The translations under genes were made by a program, and so were the position numbers. Below, one piece after another: positions 1 through 9,481 of a stretch of DNA of 64,000 nt (position 1 is the stretch's first letter; each line of letters begins with the position of its first letter). The notes beneath the pieces are model-generated. The model did not search any database. It was given only the letters and a program-made list of their open reading frames with translations, and was not told where the DNA came from. Where the stretch lies: NCBI RefSeq assembly GCF_030813055.1, contig NZ_JAUSTW010000001.1, forward strand, positions 372,001-436,000, written 5' to 3'. Source of the DNA: Neobacillus ginsengisoli (GTDB taxonomy: Bacteria > Bacillota > Bacilli > Bacillales_B > DSM-18226).

Positions 1-1
1 A

Positions 2-634
2 AAGCCCAATAGCCGCCTCTCCTCCATTTCCCAGCTATTTACTCATGGGTATTATCTTGTACAAAAAGGAACAGGCCTGGGAAGTGTGCAGCAAGGGGAA
101 ATCATCACCTCCATGCGTTCTATTGGTGAAGACATCTTTTTAACGGCATATGCCAGCTATATTGTCGAATTAACGGATAAATGTACAGAGGAAAAAAAAC
201 CAAACCCTTTTCATTTTGAATTACTTTATCAAACATTAAATTACATGAATGAAGGCTTTGACCCTGATGTATTGATGAATATTTATGAAATGAAGATGCT
301 AAATGTTTTGGGAATGTATCCAATATTAAATCAATGTTCCGTTTGCGGCAGTACAGACGGACTTTTTTCTTTTTCCATTAGAGAGGGTGGTATTATCTGT
401 CATCGATGTCTCGATAAAGACCCATACCATTTGAAAATATCACAGGCAACTGTAAAACTATTACGGCTATTTTATTATTTTGATCTTTCAAGGTTAGGAA
501 ATATTTCAGTAAAACAAGAAACAAAGATTGAGTTAAAAAAAGTGATTTCAGCCTATTACGAAGAATATTCAGGTTTATATCTAAAAACAAAAAAATTTCT
601 CAGTTCGATGGATCAATTTCGAAATCTTTTATAG
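2..634 (+). CDS. recO: DNA repair protein RecO, C-terminal part (5' end outside window)
   Basis: The frame is open from base 2, so the gene is cut by the window edge and about 210 C-terminal residues remain. RecO mediates RecFOR-dependent loading of RecA on SSB-coated single-stranded DNA and anneals strands. The visible part holds the helical domain and a zinc-binding pair of cysteine motifs: CSVC, then CHRC about 22 residues later, as in the Bacillus family. It lies directly upstream of the glycyl-tRNA synthetase leader, the usual Bacillus order. The identity is firm. The N-terminal OB-fold is mostly outside the window. Confidence 0.93.
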   Translation, partial: KPNSRLSSISQLFTHGYYLVQKGTGLGSVQQGEIITSMRSIGEDIFLTAYASYIVELTDKCTEEKKPNPFHFELLYQTLNYMNEGFDPDVLMNIYEMKMLNVLGMYPILNQCSVCGSTDGLFSFSIREGGIICHRCLDKDPYHLKISQATVKLLRLFYYFDLSRLGNISVKQETKIELKKVISAYYEEYSGLYLKTKKFLSSMDQFRNLL

Positions 635-642
635 ATGACTTG

Positions 643-671
643 TTGACAATTTTTTAAGTTTTCGTTAATAT
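643..671 (+). promoter_or_regulatory. Putative SigA promoter of glyS T-box leader
   Basis: A perfect -35 box TTGACA (643-648), a 17-base spacer and TAATAT (666-671) lie just after the recO stop and about 20 bases before the first structured T-box sequence. The -10 box matches TATAAT at four of six positions. Inferred from sequence only. Confidence 0.55.
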
Positions 672-684
672 TTTTTTAATAAGA

Positions 685-899
685 ATAGTTGCAGTGACGG
701 AAAATAGTACTTAGTAAATTCTATAAAAGCGAACCTAGGACGGTGTAAGCTAGGGTATAGGGAACTAAGGAAGGCATTCCTGAGCAATCATGTGTTTGTT
801 TACACATTTTAAAGAGGCTGCACTTTGCAGCAAATAGGGTGGAACCGCGGGTAACTCTCGTCCCTATGCTTTATGAGCATAGGGATGGGAGTTTTTTTA
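685..899 (+). promoter_or_regulatory. T-box riboswitch (glycine), with intrinsic terminator
   Basis: The conserved T-box core AGGGTGGAACCGCGG is at 836-850. It is followed by a strong terminator hairpin (about 858-890, arms TCCCTATGC and GCATAGGGA) and a T-run at 892-898. The leader precedes a glycyl-tRNA synthetase gene. A GGC triplet followed by A at 773-775 is the likely glycine specifier codon. In this family, uncharged tRNA-Gly pairs with the specifier and with the T-box bulge and prevents termination, so the synthetase is made when glycine charging falls. The core motif and terminator are seen directly; the specifier position is inferred. Confidence 0.93.
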
Positions 900-904
900 T
901 TTAA

Positions 905-941
905 TAGCGGAAGCGCCTTCGGAACAAGCAAAGCTTGTTCC
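905..941 (+). repeat. GC-richer inverted repeat, possible relic of a Bacillus dispersed repeat
   Basis: GGAACAAGC-aaa-GCTTGTTCC (921-941) is a perfect 9-base inverted repeat. It is preceded by AGCGGAAGCGCC, which resembles the termini of small dispersed repeats in some Bacillus genomes. It lies between the T-box terminator and the glyS ribosome binding site, outside the riboswitch itself. Confidence 0.35.
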
Positions 942-1013
942 TGCGATGATTATTCTAAGGAGCTTTCCATAGTGGTCAGCCCCGATATATTTTTTTAAAA
1001 GGAGCGAATTACA

Positions 1014-2396
1014 ATGAAGGTAACAATGGAGCAAATAGTTTCACATGCAAAACACAGAGGCTTTATTTTTCCAGGTTCAGAAATTTACGGCGGTCTTGCA
1101 AACACATGGGATTATGGCCCGTTAGGCGTTGAATTTAAAAATAATATTAAACAGGCTTGGTGGAAAAAATTTGTTCAGGAATCACCTTACAATGTAGGCT
1201 TGGATGCCAGCATCTTAATGAATCCAAGAACATGGGAAGCTTCCGGACATATCGGAAATTTTAATGACCCGATGATTGATTGTAAAAATTGTAAAGCACG
1301 TCATCGTGCTGATAAATTAATTGAAAATGCTCTTGAGGAAAAGGGCATTGAGATGATTGTCGATGGATTGCCATTTGAAAAAATGGAGGAATTAGTAAAA
1401 GAGCATAATATTGCTTGTCCGGACTGCGGAAGTCATGATTTCACCGGCATTCGCCAATTTAATTTAATGTTTAAAACATTTCAAGGTGTAACAGAAACAA
1501 GCACGAATGAAATCTTCCTTCGTCCTGAAACCGCCCAAGGTATTTTTGTTAATTTTAAGAATGTACAGCGTACGATGAGAAAGAAATTACCATTTGGTAT
1601 TGCACAAATTGGAAAAAGCTTTCGTAACGAAATTACTCCGGGTAATTTTACTTTCCGTACAAGAGAATTCGAACAAATGGAATTAGAATTTTTCTGTAAA
1701 CCAGGTGAGGAATTGGAATGGTTCAATTATTGGAAGCAATTTGCTGAAAAATGGCTGCTTTCATTAGGTCTTAATCGTGAAAATTTAAGACTTCGTGACC
1801 ATTCTGAAGATGAACTATCTCACTACAGCAATGCTACTACCGATTTTGAATTTAAATTCCCGTTTGGATGGGGAGAGTTATGGGGTGTTGCATCAAGAAC
1901 AGATTATGATTTGAAGCAGCATATGCAATTTTCCGGTGAAGACTTTAATTACCTTGATCCGGAAACAAATGAAAGATATATCCCATACTGTATTGAGCCA
2001 TCATTGGGAGCAGACCGGGTAACTTTAGCATTCTTGATCGATGCCTATGACGAAGAGCAACTGGAGGATGGAACATGCAGAACGGTTATGCATTTCCACC
2101 CTGCATTAGCACCATTCAAGGCTGCAGTGCTTCCATTATCAAAGAAATTGTCCGATGAAGCTAGAGAGGTATTCGGTGAATTGTCGAAGCATTTCTTGGT
2201 CGATTATGATGAAGCGGGTTCTATCGGTAAACGGTATCGCCGCCATGATGAAATAGGTACTCCGTTCTGTATTACGTATGATTTTGATTCCAAGGAAGAC
2301 AAAATGGTAACCGTTCGTGATCGGGACACGATGGAACAAAAACGAATCCCAATCGCAGATCTTGTTAGCTTTATTCAAGAGAAGATTATCTTTTAA
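1014..2396 (+). CDS. glyS: Glycine--tRNA ligase, single-chain dimeric (alpha2) type
   Basis: 460 residues, charging tRNA-Gly in the cytoplasm. The N-terminus ([17 protein letters not shown]) and class II motifs ([25 protein letters not shown]) are those of the archaeal/eukaryotic-like homodimeric enzyme, not of the tetrameric bacterial GlyQ/GlyS pair that B. subtilis carries at this locus. An internal zinc-ribbon-like segment (CKNC, then CPDC) lies near residues 90-140. The start is the ATG after AAAGGAGCGA. It is controlled by the upstream glycine T-box and ends at a strong hairpin. Single-chain enzymes also occur in the B. cereus group. The symbol glyS (or glyQS) is a naming choice; the function is sure. 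Confidence 0.96.
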   Translation: MKVTMEQIVSHAKHRGFIFPGSEIYGGLANTWDYGPLGVEFKNNIKQAWWKKFVQESPYNVGLDASILMNPRTWEASGHIGNFNDPMIDCKNCKARHRADKLIENALEEKGIEMIVDGLPFEKMEELVKEHNIACPDCGSHDFTGIRQFNLMFKTFQGVTETSTNEIFLRPETAQGIFVNFKNVQRTMRKKLPFGIAQIGKSFRNEITPGNFTFRTREFEQMELEFFCKPGEELEWFNYWKQFAEKWLLSLGLNRENLRLRDHSEDELSHYSNATTDFEFKFPFGWGELWGVASRTDYDLKQHMQFSGEDFNYLDPETNERYIPYCIEPSLGADRVTLAFLIDAYDEEQLEDGTCRTVMHFHPALAPFKAAVLPLSKKLSDEAREVFGELSKHFLVDYDEAGSIGKRYRRHDEIGTPFCITYDFDSKEDKMVTVRDRDTMEQKRIPIADLVSFIQEKIIF

Positions 2397-2428
2397 GAAA
2401 AAGGTGCGGAAAATTCCGCACCTTTTTC
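2397..2428 (+). terminator. Terminator after glyS
   Basis: AAGGTGCGGAA-aa-TTCCGCACCTT hairpin followed by T's, starting at the glyS stop codon. Confidence 0.9.
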
Positions 2429-2536
2429 TTTAGCGAAGCTCCGCCTCTTTTCCGCAAAAAATAATTAGTATATAATATTGCTATTAAAGTATAACGTTTT
2501 CACACGTGTAGGGTCTATACATAAAGGTATGATAAG

Positions 2537-3169
2537 GTGGTGAGGACAATAGAACTGACTAAGCGCCAGGAACTAATTTTGCAAATCGTTAAGGACAATG
2601 GTCCGATAACAGGTGAGCATATTGCAGATCAGTTAAGCTTAACTCGGGCTACGCTCAGACCCGATTTGGCGATATTAACGATGGCAGGCTATTTAGACGC
2701 AAGACCAAGGGTGGGGTATTTCTATACAGGAAAATCCGGGGCACAGCTTTTAACTGAAAATCTGCAAAAAATATATGTGAAAGATTACCAATCCATTCCT
2801 GTAGTGGTTAATGAAAATGTTTCGGTTTATGACGCTATTTGTACAATGTTCCTTGAAGATGTGGGAACATTATTTGTTGTAGACCAGCATTCCTTTTTAG
2901 TTGGGGTTTTATCACGTAAGGATTTGCTAAGAGCAAGTATTGGCAAACAAGAGCTTACGACTATTCCTGTCAATATTATTATGACAAGGATGCCGAATAT
3001 TACCATGTGTGAAAGGGAAGATCTTTTAATCGATATTGCAAAAAAATTAATAGATAAACAGATTGATGCCTTACCGATCGTGAGAAAGGCAGATAAAGGG
3101 TATGAAGTGCTCGGCAGAATTACCAAAACGAACATTACAAAAGCCTTTGTTGCACTTGGAGATGAGTAA
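2537..3169 (+). CDS. ccpN: Catabolite repressor CcpN (HTH + two CBS domains)
   Basis: 210 residues. CcpN represses the gluconeogenic genes gapB and pckA (and the sRNA sr1 in B. subtilis) during growth on glucose. A winged HTH near residues 5-60 (DNGPITGEHIADQLSLTRAT) is followed by tandem CBS domains (about 78-130 and 140-205) that sense ligand. The start is a GTG; two GTGs are adjacent (2537, 2540), and AAAGG at 2523-2527 suits the first. The next gene, yqfL, lies 31 bases downstream, the conserved ccpN-yqfL arrangement, so the two are probably cotranscribed. Confidence 0.94.
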   Translation: MVRTIELTKRQELILQIVKDNGPITGEHIADQLSLTRATLRPDLAILTMAGYLDARPRVGYFYTGKSGAQLLTENLQKIYVKDYQSIPVVVNENVSVYDAICTMFLEDVGTLFVVDQHSFLVGVLSRKDLLRASIGKQELTTIPVNIIMTRMPNITMCEREDLLIDIAKKLIDKQIDALPIVRKADKGYEVLGRITKTNITKAFVALGDE

Positions 3170-3200
3170 TTAAATGTTTTAAAGGAGTTGTTAAGGGAGA

Positions 3201-4010
3201 ATGAGTTTGCCGATTATTTATGTCGTATCTGATTCAGTAGGTGAAACTGCTGAACTAGTGACAAAAGCAGCAATTAGTCAGTTTAATGGTTCAGGAATGA
3301 CATTAAAAAGGTTTCCATATGTTGAAGATAAAGAACACATTGATGAAGTATTATCACTTGTTACCATGGACAAGGCAATGGTGGCATATACACTGGTAAA
3401 ACCCGAAATGCGGGAATACATGAAAGAACAGGCAATTCAAGAGGGGATTCATGCGGTGGATTTAATTGGTCCTGTAATGGACCAAATTCAAATCTACAGC
3501 GGGAAAACACCTTTATGTGAGCCGGGTCTCGTTCGAAAGCTGGATGAAGATTATTTTAAAAAAGTGGAAGCAATTGAATTTGCGGTAAAATATGATGATG
3601 GGCGCGATCCAAGGGGGATTTTAAAAGCAGATATTGTTTTAATAGGTGTATCAAGAACATCTAAAACACCATTATCACAATACCTTGCCCATAAACGTTT
3701 AAAAGTTGCCAACGTGCCTCTCGTACCTGAAGTGGACCCGCCGGAAGAACTATACAAGGTACAATTAGAAAAATGTTTCGGTTTGAAAATTAGCCCTGAA
3801 AAATTAAATAATATTAGACGCGAACGATTAATATCATTGGGGCTAAATGATAAAGCCAGTTATGCAAACATTGAACGAATTAAAGAAGAATTAACCTTCT
3901 TTGATAAAGTGGTAAGTAAAATTAATTGTCCCGTTATTGACGTAACGAATAAAGCGGTAGAAGAAACTGCAAATGTTATTCTAAACTTCATTCAAAAAAG
4001 AAGAGCTTAG
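3201..4010 (+). CDS. yqfL: Pyruvate,phosphate dikinase regulatory protein (DUF299 kinase/phosphorylase)
   Basis: 269 residues, the normal family length. The family (PpsR/RP1) is a bifunctional ADP-dependent kinase and Pi-dependent phosphorylase acting on PPDK or PEP synthase. The start [15 protein letters not shown] and the P-loop-like [11 protein letters not shown] near residue 152 are diagnostic. Its position after ccpN fits control of the PEP/pyruvate node; in B. subtilis the product is reported to modulate CcpN activity. A terminator hairpin follows. The alternative name is PpsR-like. No target PPDK is visible in this window. Confidence 0.93.
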   Translation: MSLPIIYVVSDSVGETAELVTKAAISQFNGSGMTLKRFPYVEDKEHIDEVLSLVTMDKAMVAYTLVKPEMREYMKEQAIQEGIHAVDLIGPVMDQIQIYSGKTPLCEPGLVRKLDEDYFKKVEAIEFAVKYDDGRDPRGILKADIVLIGVSRTSKTPLSQYLAHKRLKVANVPLVPEVDPPEELYKVQLEKCFGLKISPEKLNNIRRERLISLGLNDKASYANIERIKEELTFFDKVVSKINCPVIDVTNKAVEETANVILNFIQKRRA

Positions 4011-4043
4011 CACATAATCATTGGATTATGTGTTTTCTTTTTT
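4011..4043 (+). terminator. Terminator after yqfL
   Basis: CACATAAT-cattgg-ATTATGTG hairpin followed by a T-rich tract, immediately after the stop. Confidence 0.85.
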
Positions 4044-4245
4044 TTGAAAAAAGTTATAGCAAAATTAAAATGAATATACTATAATAAAAAATTGTGATAA
4101 AAATGAATCTTTTAGGTTTAGACTTGCATGTGAACGAATAAACTATTTATTGTTAGATGTCAAGGAAACCTATTGAAAAAAATTCGACATAAATCCTTTT
4201 CATAAAAGTTAGCGGTTAAAGAAGGAATATGTGGAGTGATGTAGA

Positions 4246-4718
4246 ATTAATACTTATATTAAAGGCATTCCGACTATTTTTGTCGATGCAGACTCCTGCC
4301 TGGTGAAAGAGGAGATTGTCGAAATTGCTTCCGAATCTTCCATTAAAGTTCTATTTGTCGCTTCCTACGATCATCATGTAAGTAAGGAGAATACATATGT
4401 AACTTGGAAATATGTTGATTCGAGGAAGGAAGCTGCGGACATGTTCATTATGAACCATACCGGAATGGAGATATTGTTATTACACAAGATATTGGACTTG
4501 CTTCTACCTTATTGCCTAAGGGTGTTCATGTTTTATCTCCAAGGGGGATTGTATTTGAGGAAAACGGAATTCAAACTGCCCTTGATTTGCGCCATTTAAA
4601 TGCCAAAGCGAGAAAAAGAGGCGTTTATGGAAAAGGACCAAAACCCTATCATTCTGAAGATCGGGCAAGATTTATAACGGCATTAACAAAAATTTTGTCG
4701 AAATTTGAAGGAATTTAG
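4246..4718 (+). pseudogene. yqxD: Broken YaiI/YqxD-family protein (DUF188), frameshifted and without a clear start
   Basis: Two overlapping frames together give one YqxD-like protein. The first carries IPTIFVDADSCLVKEEIVE and runs to MNHTG near 4464. The second continues from about 4465 with GDIVITQDIGLASTLLPKGV through YGKGPKPYHSEDRARF to 4718. Adding one base in the GGAATGGA run at 4462-4469 restores a continuous frame, so a single A has probably been lost. No ATG, GTG or TTG lies in frame before the conserved segment: a TGA at 4237-4239 is followed only by a possible ATT at 4246. The family motif DADACPV reads DADSCLV here. Three departures suggest real decay rather than one sequencing error. 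The usual neighbours (yqfL before, dnaG after) confirm the identity. Confidence 0.85.
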
Positions 4719-4761
4719 AAATTTTTATCGAATACCTGTTAGTACAATTGGAGTTGTTTTC

Positions 4762-6570
4762 ATGGCAGACCGTATTGCCGAAGAAAAAATCAATCAAATT
4801 CGTCAGGCTGTTGATATCGTCGAAATAATCAGCGATTATGTTCAACTGAAAAAACAGGGGCGAAATTACTTCGGATTATGTCCTTTCCATGGAGAAAATA
4901 CCCCATCATTTTCAGTATCATCCGATAAACAGATTTTCCATTGCTTTGGTTGCGGTGCAGGCGGAAATGCTTTTTCATTCTTAATGGAGCTCGAGGGAAT
5001 TTCATTCCAGGAAGCTGCCATTAAACTGGCTGCCAGGGCAAATATTGATCTTCAAATGGATTTTTCCACGGTTGGTAAAGAAAAAACGGTTTCCAAAGAG
5101 CTTCAAACCATGCTTGATGCTCATGAGCTTTTACGTAAATTTTACCACCACTTATTGGTAAATACAAAAGAAGGTCAACATGCCTTAGAGTATCTGCTTG
5201 AAAGAGGTTTTACTCGGGAATCAATTGATAAGTTTCAAATCGGCTATTCATTGAATTCATGGGATTTTGTATGCAAGTTTCTTTTAAAAAGGGAATTTGC
5301 ACCTGAATGGATTGAAAAAGCGGGATTAATTATCAAGCGTGAAAAGGATGGGACCTATTTCGACCGATTCAGGGATCGAATCATGTTTCCGATTTTTGAT
5401 CGAAATGGAAATACGATTGCATTTTCAGGGAGATCCCTAGGGGCCGAAGAGCCCAAATATTTAAACAGTCCCGAAACAGCAATCTTTAATAAAAGCAAAA
5501 TTTTATACAATTTTCATTTAGCTAAGCCACATATTCGAAAAGTACAGCAAGCAATTTTGTTTGAGGGGTTCGCCGATGTAATTGCTGCAGACCGGTCCGG
5601 AGTGGAAAATGGTATTGCTACGATGGGGACATCATTAACAGAAGAGCATATAACCCTTTTAAGGCAAAATGTTCAATCCGTAATCATTTGTTACGATTCC
5701 GATAAAGCCGGGATTGAAGCTGCATATCGTGCAGGAAATCTTTTAACCGATGCAGATTTTCAATTGAAAGTGGCGATGATGCCTGATGGCAAGGATCCAG
5801 ATGAATACATCAAATTATATGGTCCTGAAAAATTCCGCAATGAAGTAATTGGTGCCAGTTTAACCTGGATGTCTTTCAAATTTCTATATTTTCGCAGAGG
5901 AAAAAACCTTCAGCTAGAAGGAGATCGCCTTGCGTATATAGAAGACATACTTAAAGAAATCAGCAAGTTGACAAAAGCTGTTGAAAAAGACCATTATCTA
6001 AGACAGCTTGCGTCTGAATTTTCGCTTTCATTGGATGCGTTAAAACAGCAGCAAAAACAGATTTTCTTTGCTGACAAAAGGAAATCCAATGGGAAAAGTC
6101 AAACGGTAAATAAACCTTTGCAAAATTTTAAGCAAGTGAATGAATTAAAGCCTGCTCATTATACTGCTGAGAGGCGTTTAATTGCCCATATGCTAAAAAA
6201 CCGCGATGTTGCATATAAGGTGCAGGATTTATTGAAAGGAAATACGTTTAATGTTGATGAACATCAGGCAATAATAACTTATCTGTTTGGATTTTATGAG
6301 GATCATTTGAATCCTGACTCAAGCGCATTTTTAACCTATATTCAAGATGATAATCTTAGAAGAATGGTTGCCGATATTGAAATGATGTCCATTAATGATG
6401 AACTGAGCAACCAAGAATTAACTGATTATATCAAACAGGTGTTGAATTATCAAAAATTGTTAAAGATAAAAGAAAAAGAAGTGGAAGAAAAAGAAGCAGA
6501 ACGACAAAAGGATTATTCTAAAGCTGCTGCAATTGCAATGGAAATCCTTCAATTGCGTAAATCTTTATAG
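4762..6570 (+). CDS. dnaG: DNA primase
   Basis: 602 residues; synthesises RNA primers at the replication fork together with DnaB-type helicase. The CHC2 zinc finger is complete (C40-x2-H43-x17-C61-x2-C64). A TOPRIM catalytic core follows near residues 255-345 (LFEGFADVIAA; CYDSDKAG), and the C-terminus is a helicase-binding domain. The start is the ATG at 4762, after TTGGAG; an upstream in-frame extension overlaps the yqxD remnant and has no conserved sequence. It heads the macromolecular-synthesis pair dnaG-rpoD, 33 bases before rpoD. Confidence 0.97.
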   Translation: MADRIAEEKINQIRQAVDIVEIISDYVQLKKQGRNYFGLCPFHGENTPSFSVSSDKQIFHCFGCGAGGNAFSFLMELEGISFQEAAIKLAARANIDLQMDFSTVGKEKTVSKELQTMLDAHELLRKFYHHLLVNTKEGQHALEYLLERGFTRESIDKFQIGYSLNSWDFVCKFLLKREFAPEWIEKAGLIIKREKDGTYFDRFRDRIMFPIFDRNGNTIAFSGRSLGAEEPKYLNSPETAIFNKSKILYNFHLAKPHIRKVQQAILFEGFADVIAADRSGVENGIATMGTSLTEEHITLLRQNVQSVIICYDSDKAGIEAAYRAGNLLTDADFQLKVAMMPDGKDPDEYIKLYGPEKFRNEVIGASLTWMSFKFLYFRRGKNLQLEGDRLAYIEDILKEISKLTKAVEKDHYLRQLASEFSLSLDALKQQQKQIFFADKRKSNGKSQTVNKPLQNFKQVNELKPAHYTAERRLIAHMLKNRDVAYKVQDLLKGNTFNVDEHQAIITYLFGFYEDHLNPDSSAFLTYIQDDNLRRMVADIEMMSINDELSNQELTDYIKQVLNYQKLLKIKEKEVEEKEAERQKDYSKAAAIAMEILQLRKSL

Positions 6571-6603
6571 ATTGTTTCTTTTATTTTGGAAGGAGGGGGA
6601 CCT

Positions 6604-7734
6604 ATGGCTGCTGAAAAATCAGCCCGTTCAAAAGAGGCCGAGAATGAATTGACCTTTGAACAAGTGAAAGACCAGTTAACAGAACTGGGTAAAAAAGTCG
6701 GCGTCCTTGCCTATGATGATGTTGCTGAGAAATTAGCTAATTTTGATTTAGAATCTGAGCAAATGGATGAATTTTTAGAATTCCTGGGAGATCAAGGAAT
6801 TGAATTGGTTGGAGAAAATGAAGACGAAGATCCTGACATCAAAAAATTATCAAAAGAAGATGACGATGAATTTGATCTAAATGATCTTAGCGTTCCTCCG
6901 GGAGTTAAAATCAACGATCCGGTTCGTATGTATTTAAAAGAAATTGGCCGAGTTGATTTGCTTTCTGCTGAAGAGGAAATTAAATTGGCAAACAGAATTG
7001 AAGAAGGGGACGAAGAGGCAAAGCGACGTCTTGCTGAAGCAAACCTTCGCCTTGTAGTAAGTATTGCGAAGCGGTATGTTGGCCGTGGCATGTTATTTCT
7101 TGATCTCATTCAAGAAGGAAATATGGGTCTCATTAAAGCCGTAGAAAAGTTTGATTACCGCAAAGGGTTTAAATTTAGTACCTATGCTACATGGTGGATT
7201 CGCCAGGCGATCACAAGGGCAATCGCTGACCAGGCAAGAACCATCCGTATTCCTGTGCATATGGTCGAAACAATTAATAAGCTGATACGAGTGCAGCGGC
7301 AATTACTTCAGGACCTTGGCCGCGAACCAACACCGGAAGAAATCGGTGAAGATATGGATTTAACACCTGATAAGGTGAGAGAAATTTTAAAAATCGCACA
7401 AGAGCCGGTATCTCTTGAAACACCAATTGGTGAGGAAGATGATTCCCATCTTGGAGATTTCATTGAAGACCAGGATGCAACATCTCCTTCAGAGCATGCC
7501 GCTTATGAATTATTAAAAGAACAGCTTGAAGATGTTCTGGACACATTAACAGACCGGGAAGAAAATGTTCTCCGTTTACGCTTTGGTTTAGACGATGGAC
7601 GTACGCGTACCCTTGAAGAAGTAGGTAAGGTTTTTGGGGTTACACGTGAACGGATCCGCCAAATAGAAGCAAAAGCGTTACGTAAGCTTCGCCACCCAAG
7701 CCGCAGTAAACGGCTTAAAGACTTTTTAGAATAA
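6604..7734 (+). CDS. sigA: RNA polymerase major sigma factor SigA (RpoD)
   Basis: 376 residues, close to the 371 of B. subtilis. Region 1.1 at the N-terminus is followed by an acidic linker. Then come region 1.2 ([11 protein letters not shown]), regions 2.1-2.4 ([30 protein letters not shown]), region 3, and region 4.2 with the [23 protein letters not shown] that reads -35 boxes. The start is the ATG after GGAAGGAGGGGG. It is the second gene of the dnaG-sigA pair and is followed by an intrinsic terminator. Confidence 0.98.
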   Translation: MAAEKSARSKEAENELTFEQVKDQLTELGKKVGVLAYDDVAEKLANFDLESEQMDEFLEFLGDQGIELVGENEDEDPDIKKLSKEDDDEFDLNDLSVPPGVKINDPVRMYLKEIGRVDLLSAEEEIKLANRIEEGDEEAKRRLAEANLRLVVSIAKRYVGRGMLFLDLIQEGNMGLIKAVEKFDYRKGFKFSTYATWWIRQAITRAIADQARTIRIPVHMVETINKLIRVQRQLLQDLGREPTPEEIGEDMDLTPDKVREILKIAQEPVSLETPIGEEDDSHLGDFIEDQDATSPSEHAAYELLKEQLEDVLDTLTDREENVLRLRFGLDDGRTRTLEEVGKVFGVTRERIRQIEAKALRKLRHPSRSKRLKDFLE

Positions 7735-7750
7735 AATATAAAATATATCC

Positions 7751-7789
7751 AATAGTTTACTTCTTTAAAGGAGTAAGCTATTTTTTTTG
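7751..7789 (+). terminator. Terminator after sigA
   Basis: A hairpin with arms AATAGTTTACTTC and GGAGTAAGCTATT (some G-U pairs) is followed by eight T's. Confidence 0.85.
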
Positions 7790-8077
7790 TTCCACTGGGC
7801 TAAGAATGTAAGCTGTATATGAAAACGCTTTTTGTATTTGTCATTTATTTTACTGAATTGTCTTGCATTTTGCAAATAGGCTTCCAAAATCTTTTCCGTA
7901 TTAAATGGTTTGAATTTTTGTGAAATAGGATTTCAATCAATAATAATAAAGGTGTTTTATTGAAAAATACCATTTGGTAACAACTAATTAAAGTAGAAAT
8001 GACATTAGATTGTGATTAAAAACATTCTTATTTTTGTTATATTTACATAATATTGTATTTTATATAAATTTTAAATC
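7790..8077. other. Gene-free AT-rich spacer
   Basis: About 290 bases between the sigA terminator and the acyl-CoA dehydrogenase promoter. I see no credible ORF, RNA motif or paired repeat. A partial cre-like string near 7820 is listed under rejected items. Confidence 0.5.
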
Positions 8078-8107
8078 TTGAGAAAATAATGCAATTCCTT
8101 TTATAAT
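8078..8107 (+). promoter_or_regulatory. Putative SigA promoter of the acyl-CoA dehydrogenase gene
   Basis: TTGAGA (8078-8083), 18 bases, then a perfect TATAAT (8102-8107). The predicted transcription start falls inside the cre site that follows. Confidence 0.6.
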
Positions 8108-8110
8108 AAT

Positions 8111-8128
8111 AATGAAAGCGCATACAAA
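8111..8128 (+). promoter_or_regulatory. CcpA operator (cre site)
   Basis: AATGAAAGCGCATACAAA matches the Bacillus cre consensus WWTGNAARCGNWWNCAWW at every specified position. It begins 4 bases after the -10 box and covers the predicted +1, a position typical of CcpA repression. It predicts repression of the fatty-acid degradation gene downstream when a preferred sugar is present. Confidence 0.8.
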
Positions 8129-8149
8129 GATTGCTTGAGGAGGATAAAA

Positions 8150-9289
8150 ATGAATTTTGATCTAACTTCTGAACAAGAAATGATAAAACGGACCATGCGA
8201 GAGTTTGCTGATGAAGAAGTCGCACCCAGTGCAGTGGAACGTGACCGAAATAAACAATTTCCTTTAGCGATATTTAAAAAGCTTGCAGAAATGGGCATAA
8301 TGGGACTTCCTTTCCCGGAAGACTACGGCGGTGGAGGCGCAGACACAGTTAGCTTTGCGATTGTTACTGAAGAACTTAGCCGCGCTTGCGGTTCGACTGG
8401 AATTACGTATTCAGCTCATATTTCATTAGGTGGAGCCCCAATTAATTTGTTTGGCTCAAAGGAGCAAAAAATTAAATATTTAACGCCAATTTGTACAGGT
8501 GAGTCATTTGGGGCCTTTGGGTTAACAGAACCAAATGCAGGGTCCGATGCGGGTGAGACAAGAACATCCGCAAAAGAAGAAAACGGTGAATTTATCATTA
8601 ACGGCAATAAATGTTTTATTACAAACGCAAGTTTCGCCAACCATTTAGCTCTTACAGCGGTGACCGATATTAGGGATGGGAAAAAGGAAATAAGTGCTAT
8701 TATTGTGCCAACAAACGTTAAAGGGTTTACTGTTATTGATAATTACGAAAAAATGGGCTTAAATTCCTCCAATACAACTGAGCTTGTGTTAGAGGATGTC
8801 AGAGTGCCAGTTGATCATTTATTAGGAAAGCGTGGAGAGGGCTTTAAGCAATTTTTAATGACGCTTGATGGCGGACGTATCGGTATAGGTGCAATGGCGG
8901 TAGGAATAGCTCAAGGAGCTTATGATAAGGCTCTTCATTATGCAAAGGAAAGAAAACAATTCGGTAAATCAATCTCTTCTTTCCAAGCAATTCAGTTCAA
9001 GCTTGCTGATATGGCGATGAAAATAGAATTGGCGCGAAATATGGTTTATAAGGCAGCCTGGCTAAAGGACAAGGGAAAACCGTTTTCCAAAGAAGCAGCG
9101 ATATGTAAACTATATGCATCAGAAATTTGTATGGAAGTGACCAATCAGGCGGTGCAAATTCACGGAGGATACGGCTATATGAGGGAGTACCATGTCGAAA
9201 GAATGATGCGGGACGCTAAATTGTTAGAAATTGGTGAAGGGACTTCCGAGGTTCAAAGAATGGTAATCGCAAGAATTATTGGTTGTTAA
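8150..9289 (+). CDS. Acyl-CoA dehydrogenase (short/branched-chain or butyryl-CoA type)
   Basis: 379 residues. A flavoenzyme that introduces the alpha-beta double bond of acyl-CoA in beta-oxidation or branched-chain amino acid breakdown. Family signatures: FGLTEPNAGSDAG near residue 122 (FAD/substrate), QIHGGYGYMREY near 335, and the catalytic Glu in LLEIGEGTSEVQR near the C-terminus. The start is the ATG after GAGGAGG. It stands alone between a cre-controlled promoter and a terminator, so there is no operon partner to fix chain length. It resembles B. subtilis MmgC/AcdA; the precise substrate is not decidable. Confidence 0.93.
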   Translation: MNFDLTSEQEMIKRTMREFADEEVAPSAVERDRNKQFPLAIFKKLAEMGIMGLPFPEDYGGGGADTVSFAIVTEELSRACGSTGITYSAHISLGGAPINLFGSKEQKIKYLTPICTGESFGAFGLTEPNAGSDAGETRTSAKEENGEFIINGNKCFITNASFANHLALTAVTDIRDGKKEISAIIVPTNVKGFTVIDNYEKMGLNSSNTTELVLEDVRVPVDHLLGKRGEGFKQFLMTLDGGRIGIGAMAVGIAQGAYDKALHYAKERKQFGKSISSFQAIQFKLADMAMKIELARNMVYKAAWLKDKGKPFSKEAAICKLYASEICMEVTNQAVQIHGGYGYMREYHVERMMRDAKLLEIGEGTSEVQRMVIARIIGC

Positions 9290-9311
9290 AAAGAAAATAG
9301 GGAAAATTAAC

Positions 9312-9360
9312 AAGAGGTTGCAGTTGATAAATTCATATCTCAGCCTCTTTTATTTTTTTT
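9312..9360 (+). terminator. Terminator after the acyl-CoA dehydrogenase gene
   Basis: AAGAGGTTG (9312-9320) pairs with CAGCCTCTT (9341-9349), followed by a T-rich run. Confidence 0.75.
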
Positions 9361-9481
9361 ACAAAGTTTTTGGACAAAGTAAGTTTAGGTCTTTTCCTTC
9401 TGTCGATTTTCAAGTAAAATAGTAGTTGTTTGTAAAGGTTCTATAATTTAACAGATGTACTTACATAAGGGAGGTTATAGT

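Noticed and set aside
2490..2503. cre-like string (reverse strand TGAAAACGTTATAC) upstream of ccpN
   Set aside because: The essential terminal CA is missing; ccpN is normally constitutive.
7820..7834. cre-like string TGAAAACGCTTTTTG
   Set aside because: Lacks the terminal CA and is 330 bases from the next gene with no promoter beside it.
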